Shown here one piece after another: positions 7,542-15,888 of a stretch of 37,642 nucleotides of DNA. How positions within the stretch are numbered: the first letter of the stretch is position 1; each line of letters starts with the position of its first letter. Under the pieces are notes generated by a model that saw nothing but the letters and a program-made list of their open reading frames with translations, was not told the DNA's origin and made no database searches. Source of the DNA: a virus. The stretch lies in the IMG/VR virus record IMGVR_UViG_3300024059_000014, positions 1 to 37,642 of that record; one strand, written 5' to 3'. The translations under genes and the position numbers were made by a program.

Positions 7542-9413
7542 CTACAACTCACAGTTGTTACCTGTACAGGCTAACTGCTGGCTACCCTCAGTCATATCAG
7601 AGGCTTCATTAATGTCCCAATCAATCTGGGTCGGGAAGCCCTTCTGTAGTGCCTTGAGGGTGGCCTTGTCCACAGGCTCATAAGGTGCCTGCTGGTACGT
7701 ATGGTCTGAATAAGGTAGAAAAGAGATACCACTGACCTTATCAAACTTGTTGTACAGCCACTGTCCCACCTCCAGAAACTCGTTGTCCCTGTAGTAGCAA
7801 GTCATGGACGGCTTGTGCTCACACCAGTAGTCCTGATATATCTCCCACAGATCCAACTGTTCCATAGCACCCATGTCTGAGGCTGTCACAGCGCCCTCAG
7901 GAGACGCAATAGGGAAGGAGAATACCCTAGTACTGGGTGACATCGCATCGTCCTCCACAGGCACTCCTGCGGCCTCTAGGACGCTGCAAAGTGGGTCACG
8001 AGCATCTGCACGTACTCTGCGTATATACTGTGAACTATAACGAGGATGGATACCACTAGCGCTATCGACCAACTGACTAACAGTGCCGCTAGGCTTGACC
8101 GCAGTAATAGCGGTAGAAGCGTTGATACCCAGTTTCTCTGCCCACTGCTTGTTAACTTCAATTGCTTCCTCCCTCATCTCCGTAAGCCACTTCTTCAGCT
8201 TGGCCTTGTCTCCTCTGCCTGACAGCATTGGATGATCCATGATGCCTGTCAACGATACACCCAGTAGTGCCTCTTCCTCTGTGTTTAGTTTCCAAATATT
8301 TCTGAGATATCGGAAGTTGGTGAGGGTGGCCTGAAGAGTCCCAAGGATAGTCGCAACCCTAACTTTTCGTTTGAGACTTGCGAGTGTATCCTGTGGCCTA
8401 ACAACAACCTCTGAAAGATTGCAGAACTGGTAGGGTCTGAGGATGATTTCGCTGCATGGATTAGTTCCAAAATCGTAGGTAGCATCTCTTCGTTCATTTT
8501 TTGCAGCTTGTTTTTGACTTGCGACTCTGCTAAAGACACCTCGTTCTCCAGATTTAGATTCATATAAGCTAGTCCACTCGTTGAGAAAGGCTTCAAAGTC
8601 TGGCTTCTCTGTGTAACACGCTGAGTTATTCGCCAGACCACGCTGGGGTTCATCTATGTACCACTGTCCGTGTTTGCATCTTCGGAGCCTGTCGTCCGTT
8701 AGGTTGGACAGTGAGATCAGGGCGCTTCTCCTGACTCCTCCGACGACGACGATTTGAGCAATCTTGCAGCAAAGATCGTGGCATTCAATGGAGCTAAGTT
8801 TTCGTCCAGATGCTGTCTTAAAGAGTTCAACTGTAAACTTGAAGAGATCAACGAGAGGTTCTGGACCACTTGCACGACCTCCGAAAGTCTTGAGTGCGGC
8901 ACCTGCAGGTCGTACTCTACTAATGTCCCATTGTGGGACTTGACCTGTATACAGCAGTGATACCAGTTCCCTAAACGATTTCGCCCATCCGATCTTTGAA
9001 TCCGCAACATTAATAACTGTATCGGTTGCATGAAACTCCTCCGCAACTTCCGGTAACTTCTGTATGTACTGACGCTCGACACTGAAGCCTACGCCTGTGC
9101 CACACAGGAGTACGTACATGAGTTCATCAAACGCTTTAGGGTGATCTATAGGCAGGTAGCTACAGTTAAACCCTGCTACGTTGTCACGCTCCAGTGCGTC
9201 TCCTGCGGTCATCAGCGCCCTCATGCTGGGCATTACGTCTAGGTCATGTATAGACTTGAATATCTCTGATACGTCAAAGTCGTTGAGGTGTCCACGGTCT
9301 ACCCAAAAGTTGATGTACCTGTTTACTGTTTCTTCCCAAGTCTCCCGACGTTGCTCCTCTGGCAAGTACCTAGCGTACCGTGACTTGTGTATGTACTGTT
9401 GATATGCGTCCAT
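7542..9413 (-). CDS. nrdJ: Adenosylcobalamin-dependent (class II, monomeric) ribonucleoside-triphosphate reductase
   Basis: Makes deoxyribonucleotides from ribonucleoside triphosphates using B12 as radical source, supplying phage DNA synthesis. In the 623 residues the key positions of the Lactobacillus-type monomeric enzyme are all present: Cys84 (FNCSYLP), Cys320-x-Glu322 (NPCSEI) and Cys331 (FCNLSE) with the spacing of C408/E410/C419, and a C-terminal Cys616-x4-Cys621 pair (CTGNNCEL) like C731/C736. The protein is shorter than the roughly 740 aa bacterial enzyme. ATG at 9413 follows directly after the TAG of the previous gene (TAGATG). It is the last large gene of the replication block. Class II chemistry implies a host that makes or imports B12 and does not depend on oxygen level. 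Confidence 0.93.
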   Translation of the reverse strand: MDAYQQYIHKSRYARYLPEEQRRETWEETVNRYINFWVDRGHLNDFDVSEIFKSIHDLDVMPSMRALMTAGDALERDNVAGFNCSYLPIDHPKAFDELMYVLLCGTGVGFSVERQYIQKLPEVAEEFHATDTVINVADSKIGWAKSFRELVSLLYTGQVPQWDISRVRPAGAALKTFGGRASGPEPLVDLFKFTVELFKTASGRKLSSIECHDLCCKIAQIVVVGGVRRSALISLSNLTDDRLRRCKHGQWYIDEPQRGLANNSACYTEKPDFEAFLNEWTSLYESKSGERGVFSRVASQKQAAKNERRDATYDFGTNPCSEIILRPYQFCNLSEVVVRPQDTLASLKRKVRVATILGTLQATLTNFRYLRNIWKLNTEEEALLGVSLTGIMDHPMLSGRGDKAKLKKWLTEMREEAIEVNKQWAEKLGINASTAITAVKPSGTVSQLVDSASGIHPRYSSQYIRRVRADARDPLCSVLEAAGVPVEDDAMSPSTRVFSFPIASPEGAVTASDMGAMEQLDLWEIYQDYWCEHKPSMTCYYRDNEFLEVGQWLYNKFDKVSGISFLPYSDHTYQQAPYEPVDKATLKALQKGFPTQIDWDINEASDMTEGSQQLACTGNNCEL

Positions 9414-9671
9414 CTATTCTGTTACTCCTAGCGTTTCGTTAATGATTGCCTGTGCTGCTAACTGTAGTAGCATGTACACCCCATCAGGGTACTGTTCGTT
9501 GGACGCTACTTCAAACATCTGACCGTCCTCGTACATCACAACGACCACCTTAGGTTTGTTACCTTCAGACTCCTGTATCTGAGCCTTAGCTGCAAACGCA
9601 GTCAGAAACTCAGCCGTTGTTATCTCCTTTTCTTCTGTCTTTGTCCCAAACTTACCTTCTATGATCTTCAC
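9414..9671 (-). CDS. Small conserved-type unknown protein, 85 aa
   Basis: GTG start at 9671 chosen because GGAGG lies seven bases upstream and GTGA overlaps the stop of the DUF3310 gene by four bases; longer starts would run far into that gene. Starts MKIIEGKFGTK. It has a probable beta hairpin (PKVVVVMYEDGQMFEV) and a helical C-terminus (GVYMLLQLAAQAIINETLG). No catalytic motif seen. Its position immediately before the reductase, with TAGATG abutment, suggests co-translation; a role in nucleotide metabolism would be inference only. Confidence 0.65.
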   Translation of the reverse strand: MKIIEGKFGTKTEEKEITTAEFLTAFAAKAQIQESEGNKPKVVVVMYEDGQMFEVASNEQYPDGVYMLLQLAAQAIINETLGVTE

Positions 9672-10051
9672 AAGGCAACCTCCTTGATTAACCACTCTAG
9701 GTAGACACGAGCCTTGCGTAGATCTTCTATGCCGTTCTTGTACTCGTAACGCCACAGGTACTTAAGACAGTTACCCTTGAGGTATCCCTTGTACTCTTGT
9801 GGGTGCATAGACGCCTTGATTGCTTCAATGGCCTCAATAGCTCCCTTGTTGTAGTGATCTGGTTGTGCTACAGGATCGTGCTTGTCCTGCGGGTGATACA
9901 GTTTGCCTGTGAATGTCTTAGACATCCAATCCCACTCCTCTCTAGTAATTTCGTCTATGGACCTGCTTTCCTGACAGTTCTTACGTAGCTTCTCACAGTC
10001 CTTTTCAAACTTTGCACAGTCGTCTTCAGTCATGTTCCATTCATTCTGCAT
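9668..10051 (-). CDS. DUF3310 family protein (T7 gp1.7-related), 127 aa
   Basis: The C-terminal half carries the family pattern: HYNKGAIEAIEAI, then YLKGNCLKYLWRYEYKNGIEDLRKARVYL split over residues about 90-120. The N-terminal 50 residues are acidic with two Cys and look helical. In T7 the related gp1.7 is reported as a nucleotide (dTMP/dGMP) kinase-like protein affecting dideoxy sensitivity; whether this copy is active is unknown. The ATG overlaps the preceding 58 aa gene by 11 bases; the stop overlaps the next GTG (GTGA). Placement between nucleases and ribonucleotide reductase fits a nucleotide-pool role. Confidence 0.72.
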   Translation of the reverse strand: MQNEWNMTEDDCAKFEKDCEKLRKNCQESRSIDEITREEWDWMSKTFTGKLYHPQDKHDPVAQPDHYNKGAIEAIEAIKASMHPQEYKGYLKGNCLKYLWRYEYKNGIEDLRKARVYLEWLIKEVAL

Positions 10052-10217
10052 ATTCTTCCTCCTCTAGCTCCTCTTGAAAACCATCTAGTTTGCGTATGAG
10101 TTTATCCTCAAATCTGTCCAGTAGTTCCTCAGAAGAGATTTGTAGTGCTTCCAGAAGATCGTCAGGGTCGTATAACCGCAACAGACGCTCCTTAATTTCT
10201 TCTAGTGTCAGAGACAT
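10041..10217 (-). CDS. Small acidic helical protein, 58 aa
   Basis: ATG at 10217 preferred over an in-frame TTG at 10223; GGAG lies about 10 bases upstream. Starts MSLTLEEIKERLLRLYDPDD and is almost wholly helical and charged, with a C-terminal Glu cluster (EELEEEEYAE). This form is common in marine phages near the replication nucleases. It could bind a DNA-binding partner or act in protein-protein contact; no specific function can be assigned. Overlaps the endonuclease gene by 26 bases and the next gene by 11. Confidence 0.65.
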   Translation of the reverse strand: MSLTLEEIKERLLRLYDPDDLLEALQISSEELLDRFEDKLIRKLDGFQEELEEEEYAE

Positions 10218-10602
10218 AATCAACCAACTCCTTAAGTGTATCTATATTGTACCATAGAATATTGTGTTTGTCACACCATTCAGCCATAGTAAGTTTGGTA
10301 CTTTTACTCACTTTCTGATTAGGTTTCATCAGTACAAAGATGAGTTCCTGTGATTCCGTGAGGCAGTTAGAGATCGCTCTATACTTCTGCGTGTCTCCTG
10401 CACGAAAGTATCCTTTGCACTCAATGAGGTACGTCCGTCCTCTGTACTCGTACACAAAGTCTGGTGTGTACTTTCGTTCAATCCTGTACGGGACTTGGAA
10501 CGGTTCGTAACTAAAACCAAATGGTTGTAACTGCTTTGCAACATCTTCTTCAAACCCCGATCTAAAGTTGCTGTGCTTGGATTTCCGTGACCTTCGGCTC
10601 AT
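10192..10602 (-). CDS. T7 endonuclease I-like Holliday-junction resolvase, 136 aa
   Basis: Cuts branched DNA and helps resolve recombination and packaging intermediates. The architecture matches T7 gp3: FRSGFEED (Glu18, equivalent to Glu20 of T7), YTPDF (Asp48, equivalent to Asp55), ECKG (Glu61 and Lys63, equivalent to Glu65 and Lys67) and the downstream EWCDKHNI segment matching EFCEKHGI. Three extra residues lie between Asp48 and Glu61. The basic N-terminus (MSRRSRKSKH) suits DNA binding. ATG at 10602 has AGAGG about seven bases upstream and lies 41 bases inside the exonuclease gene. The family is normally a domain-swapped dimer. Confidence 0.9.
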   Translation of the reverse strand: MSRRSRKSKHSNFRSGFEEDVAKQLQPFGFSYEPFQVPYRIERKYTPDFVYEYRGRTYLIECKGYFRAGDTQKYRAISNCLTESQELIFVLMKPNQKVSKSTKLTMAEWCDKHNILWYNIDTLKELVDYVSDTRRN

Positions 10603-11431
10603 TGAACACCTCTGTTAAATATCTTGGACCACTTGAGTACAGGAATGTTCTTACTTCGGGCCAGCATGTAAACTTGTAGGGACAGTAAGAACAACCAGTG
10701 GCGAGCTTTCTGTTTCCACTTTTGCCGTCTGGTACGGTCTCGTGACAAACCTGCGGCCACTCTGGTTGCTCTACGATCTTTTTTACGCGTTCAATATGCT
10801 CCTCTATGTCGTAAGAAATCTTGTCGTACACCGGAGCCTGCGTGTCTGCAGAGTCGTACATGAGGTACGTTAGGTGTCCGTTCTGTTTGTCCATAGCTAA
10901 CCAACCAAACGATGTTTCACCTTCGGAGTGTGCGTACCCTTTAATTTGAGCAACGTACCCAAACGGATCATCATAAGCCAAACTTCCGTCTTTGAATTTT
11001 TTAAACCCAAAAGTGGAAGTGCTTTTAACATCAGTGACAACACCATCAATTTTACAGTCCATATGACCGATAATGCCCGAAACTTCACACTGTTTTTGTT
11101 CATCAGTCACCTCGTGTCCTGATATTTTGGTTAAGAATAAAAGCATCTCCTCAATCAGATGCCCGTACATAAACTTGACGTGCGTGTTAGGTGTCATCTC
11201 CTCTTGCACATCAGAGTTATTCACCACGTTCCAGAGATACCTGTCGTCTCGCCCTATGTTAGACATCCGCAACTTGCGTCCGTCACGTTGCTCTGTGAAC
11301 AGCTTGGTCATCAGGCGTTTGCAGCCTTCGCCAAAGTTTTCTATCTCTTCGTAGAGGTCTACGTCCTCTGGCACTTCCTTGGAAGCAACCACGGCGTAGA
11401 TGTCGTCTACTAGTGAATAAATACTTTTCAT
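10562..11431 (-). CDS. PD-(D/E)XK exonuclease, Cas4/RecB-like, probably with iron-sulfur cluster, 289 aa
   Basis: Contains the RecB/Cas4 nuclease series: GHLIEE (His91, Glu94), GHMD (Asp125), TDVKS (Asp134, Lys136) and a Q-x3-Y pattern (Gln162, Tyr166). Cys37 plus C-terminal Cys-x2-Cys-x5-Cys (CSYCPYKFTC) gives the four-cysteine arrangement that holds a 4Fe-4S cluster in Cas4 and AddB. It probably provides the single-strand exonuclease that recycles host DNA or processes recombination ends, the role of T7 gp6 in position, though from an unrelated family. ATG overlaps the GIY-YIG gene stop (ATGA). A CRISPR role is not implied: no cas1, cas2 or array is present. Confidence 0.85.
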   Translation of the reverse strand: MKSIYSLVDDIYAVVASKEVPEDVDLYEEIENFGEGCKRLMTKLFTEQRDGRKLRMSNIGRDDRYLWNVVNNSDVQEEMTPNTHVKFMYGHLIEEMLLFLTKISGHEVTDEQKQCEVSGIIGHMDCKIDGVVTDVKSTSTFGFKKFKDGSLAYDDPFGYVAQIKGYAHSEGETSFGWLAMDKQNGHLTYLMYDSADTQAPVYDKISYDIEEHIERVKKIVEQPEWPQVCHETVPDGKSGNRKLATGCSYCPYKFTCWPEVRTFLYSSGPRYLTEVFNEPKVTEIQAQQL

Positions 11432-12003
11432 TTATGTTGCTCCATTAGTTCAGAGATAGAGTCTCTGGCTTGCTCTGGTGTGCAGTTGAACCACTCACCC
11501 TTACGACCATACGTTTTCTCTAGTAAGCTGTGTGCCTCTGACTCAGCAGAGCGTCGGTCAGTCACAGGCCAGTTAGTGAACAGCGAGTAATCTCTGAACG
11601 GTGACGACGTTTGATATCCGTTGAGTCTGTCCTCTGAGTCCACAGCCATGCCCACCTTGACCCACTCAGGGAAGTTAGGGTTGGTTATGATGTACACCTG
11701 TCCCTCACGACTCAATTCGTACTTCGCTAGACTGTCAAAAGCTGCGTCAGTAAACGTCTTGTAGCGTCCGGGTTTGTGTAGCGGGTGAGACTTAGATATG
11801 TATTTACCGTTGACGTACATAAATGAGTCAAGTCTTTTTCTTAGTGTACTCGCCCTTTCTCTAGTATGGTTTCCACTAGAAATGCTAGTTCCGTCCTCTG
11901 GATAATAGTACCACCACTCGCCCTCAACAAACTTATATCTATCTATGTTTTTTGCGTATTTAGCCATTGGGTTTTCAGGTATTTCTTCCATTGCTATCTC
12001 CAT
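11428..12003 (-). CDS. GIY-YIG-type (T5orf172/MUG113-like) nuclease-domain protein, 191 aa
   Basis: Start at 12003 is supported by TGATG overlap with the polymerase stop; a longer in-frame start at 12057 would lie within the polymerase gene. The C-terminal half shows the domain: VYIITNPNFPEWVKVGMA (the GIY-YIG-like first strand is YII in place of YIG), DRLNGYQTSSPF with conserved Arg, a Glu in ESEAH-type context and GEWFNC. The N-terminal half has aromatic-rich DNA-contact-like segments (EGEWWYYYPEDG). Such genes next to polymerase genes are often homing-type or stand-alone endonucleases. Tight coupling to both neighbours suggests it is now a stable part of the operon. Confidence 0.75.
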   Translation of the reverse strand: MEIAMEEIPENPMAKYAKNIDRYKFVEGEWWYYYPEDGTSISSGNHTRERASTLRKRLDSFMYVNGKYISKSHPLHKPGRYKTFTDAAFDSLAKYELSREGQVYIITNPNFPEWVKVGMAVDSEDRLNGYQTSSPFRDYSLFTNWPVTDRRSAESEAHSLLEKTYGRKGEWFNCTPEQARDSISELMEQHK

Positions 12004-13652
12004 CAGTGTGTTTCTGCCCATGTGTCTCCAACCTTGTATTCTCCGTCGAGAGGACACCGGAGGTCAAATGAAAGACCAGCCGCCTTGATGCACTCGACTG
12101 CAAGCCACCCGTACTTCTCTGCTTGTTCTGTAACCACCTCCGATTGTATCTCGTCATGCACGTTCCCTATGAATTTGTAGTCAATCTTGTGTTGCGTTGC
12201 GTAGTGATCTAAGTGTACGAGAGCCTTCTTCATAACGATAGCACCTGCTGCCTGTAGTAAGGTATTCAGTGCACTATGTTCTGACCTGACCCAGAGTTTT
12301 CGTCCGTCGAGCCCAACGAGGTGACCTTTCCTAGACGCTTCTCCAACTCGTTCTCGTAGAGCTTCAAGAGAAGGTGTGTTTCGTAGAAAGCGCCTCCTAA
12401 GTTTACTGCCATCTCCTGCAGTTCCTCCGACGATGCTTCCAATCTTTGCGTCTCCCGCTCCGTAGAGGAAAGCATAGATGAAAGTCTTTGCCTGAGGTCT
12501 AGTTGCAAGTCCTGCAGCAACTTGATTTCTGGTGTGAATGTCTTCTCTAAGTAGGACATTAGTAAACTCCTCGTCTCCCATGTAGTGAGCCAACATACGT
12601 AGCTCTAGTCCACTAGCGTCAACACCCACTAGCCTGCGTCCTTCTGGTACAATCCAGCAGTCACGGCACTCCTTGCCAAACTGTGAGTTAACTGAAGGAA
12701 CCTGTGCCATGTTTGGGGTCTGGTGCGTCATGCGTCCGGTGACTGCACCGTTTGTTGTAACCCTACCGTGTACTCTACCGTCGTCCTTAACGTGCTCTAT
12801 CCAAGAGGAGACTTGAGCGTAGCGCTTCTGTAACAACAGGTACTCTAAGACCTGCACAGCCTCCGGTATATGTTTGTTCTCTTCAAGTGTCTTCTCGTCC
12901 ACCTGCGGCCTACCGGATGGCGTGAGTTCCGACCATACAGCACCCTTAGCTTCAAGCCGTTCAGCCACTTGTTGACGCGAACCGGGGTTGAAGACCGTAA
13001 CCTTATCCTTAAGGCGATTGGCTGTCTTCTCAGACCACCTTTCCTCAACAATAGGTGGGAACACCCTCTGGAGTTCTTCCTCAATAGCATACATTCTCTC
13101 CTTGAACCTAGCGCACAGCGTGTGGCACAAGCGTTGATCTAGTAGCCACCCGTTGTTCACCTGTCCCTGTATGATCCACTGCACCTCGTGCTCTAGGTCT
13201 TGTGAAGCCCTAGAGAAACCGTCGAGTTCCACACGTAGTCTCTTGTACACCGCCTCAGTCAACTCTACGTCACGTATGCAGTAGTCGATCATGGCAGGAG
13301 TCAACCTAGTCCAATCCTCGTAGTCTCCCTTGGCGTAGCCTAAGATGTTTCCCCAGTTACGTAGAGAGTGTCCACCAGACCTGCTAGGGTCAGCAAGCCT
13401 AGAGAGGACTAGAGTGTCAGTGACCATGCTCCTGTCAAAAGTAAAGTTCCAAAGACGCTCAACCACAGGAACATCAAAGCCAATTCCGTTGTGGAATATA
13501 AAGTTAACCGGCGCTTTGCGAGCCACGTAATCCTTGAAATCTTGCTCATTGCATATTACCTCACTTTCTCCGTTGTGTAGACAGACAGCACACCAGATTA
13601 CACTAGGGTCTAGTCCATCCGTTTCTATGTCCATGAAAACTAAGTTACTCAA
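12003..13652 (-). CDS. Family A DNA polymerase, T7-like, with 3'-5' exonuclease, 549 aa
   Basis: Replicative polymerase. Exonuclease motifs: DIETDG (Asp8, Glu10), HNGIGFD (Asp60), YCIRD (Tyr124, Asp128). Polymerase motifs: A, VGVDASGLELR (Asp345); B/O-helix with Arg385, Lys389, Tyr393, Tyr397; C, VHDE (Asp500). Tyr393 takes the place of E. coli Phe762, as in T7. The protein is about 155 residues shorter than T7 gp5 and has no room for the thioredoxin-binding insertion in the thumb, so it probably does not use thioredoxin as clamp. Start is TTG at 13652: TTGA overlaps the primase stop and GGAG sits about nine bases upstream; the first ATG (13634) would cut into the first exonuclease strand. 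Confidence 0.95.
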   Translation of the reverse strand: MSNLVFMDIETDGLDPSVIWCAVCLHNGESEVICNEQDFKDYVARKAPVNFIFHNGIGFDVPVVERLWNFTFDRSMVTDTLVLSRLADPSRSGGHSLRNWGNILGYAKGDYEDWTRLTPAMIDYCIRDVELTEAVYKRLRVELDGFSRASQDLEHEVQWIIQGQVNNGWLLDQRLCHTLCARFKERMYAIEEELQRVFPPIVEERWSEKTANRLKDKVTVFNPGSRQQVAERLEAKGAVWSELTPSGRPQVDEKTLEENKHIPEAVQVLEYLLLQKRYAQVSSWIEHVKDDGRVHGRVTTNGAVTGRMTHQTPNMAQVPSVNSQFGKECRDCWIVPEGRRLVGVDASGLELRMLAHYMGDEEFTNVLLREDIHTRNQVAAGLATRPQAKTFIYAFLYGAGDAKIGSIVGGTAGDGSKLRRRFLRNTPSLEALRERVGEASRKGHLVGLDGRKLWVRSEHSALNTLLQAAGAIVMKKALVHLDHYATQHKIDYKFIGNVHDEIQSEVVTEQAEKYGWLAVECIKAAGLSFDLRCPLDGEYKVGDTWAETH

Positions 13653-15259
13653 AACTCTGTCTCCGGTGGCGTAGGGTTAGCACACTCGTGGATACGTCCG
13701 GTAAACTTGTCGTACCGTAGCCAACATGCGGGTCCAGTTTCACCGGAGTACCGGTTCTTCAGTATACGCACAGTGGTTGTATTACGTGTGTCTTCGTCTT
13801 CGTGTTGCTGGTTACGTTCCATGCCTATGACAATATCGGACAACTGAGCAATACTCTGGCTACCCCTGAGATCCTGTAGGCTGATCCTGCCTCCGTCCTC
13901 GTGTGCAGTACCAGAGCTACGACGTAGGTGCGACACTAGGAACAAAGTGATTCCTGTCTCTGCCACCAGTGTGCGTAGCTTGGTCATGATCTCATCTATA
14001 GCTTTCCGTTCGTCCCCGTTCTCTTGAGAAGAAACCACGATGGACAAGTGGTCAAGGATGATATAGCGGCAGTCACAGGCCTTTGCCATGTGCCGTACTC
14101 TTGATAGAAGTTCGTCGGCAGACGTTGATCCCCAGTGGTCAAACAGGTAGTAACGTCCAGAGCCCATCGTTGCTTCCCAGTGAGGTCTAAGGTCATCAAC
14201 AGGCGTGTCTTCCTCCAAGTGCAATCGCCTAGATGCTGCCACCGACATAATTCCCAGAGATGTTGTTGCGACATCCTCCTCCAGTGCAAGTACACCGATG
14301 TTGGCGTCTGTTCTCTGGAGCAGATCGTACTCAAGTTCTCTGATAAACTGGGACTTTCCCATACCACTACCGCTGGTGATAGTGACCAGTTCGTATGGTC
14401 TGTGGCCTCTCGTGATTTCATTTAGTCCATCCCACGGGTACGGTATACTCTGTACCTGTCGCTTGTTTACTAACGCTTCCCATGTGTCAGCACCAGCGAT
14501 AATACCGTCCGGTCTGTACACCTTTGCGTCCCACCAAGACTGTGTAAACTCCTGCACTCTGTTAGCCATGAGCATTTCACTGGCGTCCTTCAGAGGTAGG
14601 TTGCATATCTTCAGCTTGTTAGGGCTAAACAGATCCTTAATCTGTTCTACTGCTAACTCTCCTGCCTTGTCTTGGTCAAAGCAGATGACCACGTTGTCGT
14701 ACCCTTCAAGCCACTCTAGCTGTGACTTGATCTCCTTTGATGCGCTAGACGCACCAGACCTGAGGGACACTACGTCGTACTTCTGTCCGAACATCTCGTA
14801 GACAGCCATAGCGTCCAGTTCACCTTCAGTGATCGTGACGTACTTACCTCTGCCACGGCACTGCTTCTGACCAAACAGACCTGCGTTAGTCATCGTGCCT
14901 GACGACAGGAAGTCTTTGGTCTTGACTACGCGAGACTTAGCGGCGATTAGCTCACCAGTGTCTACGTCGTAGTACGGGTAGTAGTGCCTAGCTATCTTAC
15001 CGTTAGCGTCGTACTCCACCGTGACCTGATAGTGCCTAGTGGTCTTGGCAGACAAACGCCTGTCGGTAATCTCAGCTACCACACCGCCCATGTGTAGGTT
15101 ACTAGGTGTTGACACTTCCGTTTCATCTCCTGTTTCACCGTTTACGTGATAGTCACAGCCGGTAGAAAAACAGTGGCGACCACCGTTAGAGTAGACCGCC
15201 ACATTGTTCCTACTACCGCACTTGGGACATTCCTCGTGGTGTAGGAATTTAGACTCCAT
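13649..15259 (-). CDS. T7 gp4-like primase-helicase, 536 aa
   Basis: Bifunctional replication protein. The N-terminal zinc-binding motif has Cys11-x2-Cys14 and Cys30-x4-Cys35 for template recognition. The TOPRIM primase core has TEGELDA (Glu145) and FDQD (Asp194, Asp196). The DnaB/RecA-type helicase has Walker A GSGMGKS (296-302) and Walker B-like YIILDHL, followed by an HLRRSSG-type motif and an RGSQSI segment. Length is close to T7 gp4 (566). ATG at 15259 overlaps the SSB stop (TGATG) and the gene's TGA overlaps the polymerase TTG, so SSB, primase-helicase and polymerase are one coupled replisome cassette. Confidence 0.95.
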   Translation of the reverse strand: MESKFLHHEECPKCGSRNNVAVYSNGGRHCFSTGCDYHVNGETGDETEVSTPSNLHMGGVVAEITDRRLSAKTTRHYQVTVEYDANGKIARHYYPYYDVDTGELIAAKSRVVKTKDFLSSGTMTNAGLFGQKQCRGRGKYVTITEGELDAMAVYEMFGQKYDVVSLRSGASSASKEIKSQLEWLEGYDNVVICFDQDKAGELAVEQIKDLFSPNKLKICNLPLKDASEMLMANRVQEFTQSWWDAKVYRPDGIIAGADTWEALVNKRQVQSIPYPWDGLNEITRGHRPYELVTITSGSGMGKSQFIRELEYDLLQRTDANIGVLALEEDVATTSLGIMSVAASRRLHLEEDTPVDDLRPHWEATMGSGRYYLFDHWGSTSADELLSRVRHMAKACDCRYIILDHLSIVVSSQENGDERKAIDEIMTKLRTLVAETGITLFLVSHLRRSSGTAHEDGGRISLQDLRGSQSIAQLSDIVIGMERNQQHEDEDTRNTTTVRILKNRYSGETGPACWLRYDKFTGRIHECANPTPPETEF

Positions 15260-15633
15260 CAGAAATCAACAGCTTCTTCTGACACCTCTGCTAACTCCAG
15301 TACCTTGACAGCTTCCAGATACACCGGAGTACCGTGTACTGGGTGTGCTGGGCCTGTCTTGTACTTCAGACGCACACGGGAGTTGTACGGTACTTCACCC
15401 TCGTAACGATCACCCTCAGCAGTGTACATACCGATGTCGTACTTGGACTTAAACTTGCGTTGCTTGTTGCCCTCGTACTCTTTGATCTTTACACCCTGTG
15501 CAGACAGTGTAGCCGCATCGTCCTCTGACATGGTGATAGTCAGACTGAACGTGCCAGTGTCCTGCCCGTTGTATACGTCGTGTTTGGTGACGTTTGAGAA
15601 GTTCACCGTTCCTTCAATTACTTGACTTGACAT
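15259..15633 (-). CDS. Single-stranded DNA-binding protein, T7 gp2.5-like in form, about 124 aa
   Basis: Start at ATG 15633 (MSSQVIEGTVNFSN), with GAGG about 11 bases upstream; an in-frame upstream extension to 15678 lacks a ribosome site. Predicted to be all-beta with a basic patch (GNKQRKFKSKYD) and an acidic tail ending in a phenylalanine (VSEEAVDF), the hallmark by which T7 gp2.5 contacts polymerase and helicase. The gene directly precedes primase-helicase with TGATG coupling. Sequence similarity to gp2.5 is low by eye, so the call rests on tail, fold type and position. Confidence 0.78.
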   Translation of the reverse strand: MSSQVIEGTVNFSNVTKHDVYNGQDTGTFSLTITMSEDDAATLSAQGVKIKEYEGNKQRKFKSKYDIGMYTAEGDRYEGEVPYNSRVRLKYKTGPAHPVHGTPVYLEAVKVLELAEVSEEAVDF

Positions 15634-15707
15634 AATGAGATAATCCTCGTTGTTGAAAAAGAGTTCCCAGAGGAACACCTATAGTATCTCACGTTCTGGG
15701 CCTTTAG

Positions 15708-15848
15708 TCAACCCTTTTTACGTGATTGGTACTTTTTGGCATCTTTCTTCCTGTCCTTGTGTGCACCTCCTTTGTTGTGATCGTGTTTGGCTACAGGATT
15801 CCAGCGCCTAACTTTAGTAGTCTTATGTCCTCCTGTAGTAGTATTCAT
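15708..15848 (-). CDS. Very small basic protein, 46 aa
   Basis: ATG at 15848 with AAAGGA about nine bases upstream; stop TGA at 15710-15708. The product is rich in Lys, Arg, His and Gly, with a core KVRRWNPVAKHDHNKGG followed by HKDRKKDAKK. This core resembles small basic proteins I recall from many tailed phages (the 'NPVAKH...HKDRKK' type, DUF7230-like; assignment from memory). Nucleic-acid or ribosome binding is plausible from charge. It stands alone between SSB and a small zinc-finger gene. Confidence 0.65.
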   Translation of the reverse strand: MNTTTGGHKTTKVRRWNPVAKHDHNKGGAHKDRKKDAKKYQSRKKG

Positions 15849-15888
15849 TAGTATATATCCTTTAGTTTAATTCTTTAGTTTATACACT

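Noticed and set aside
10562-11431. Cas4 of a CRISPR system
   Set aside because: Only the nuclease family matches; no repeats, cas1 or cas2 in the window. Stand-alone RecB/Cas4-like exonucleases are common in phage replication blocks.
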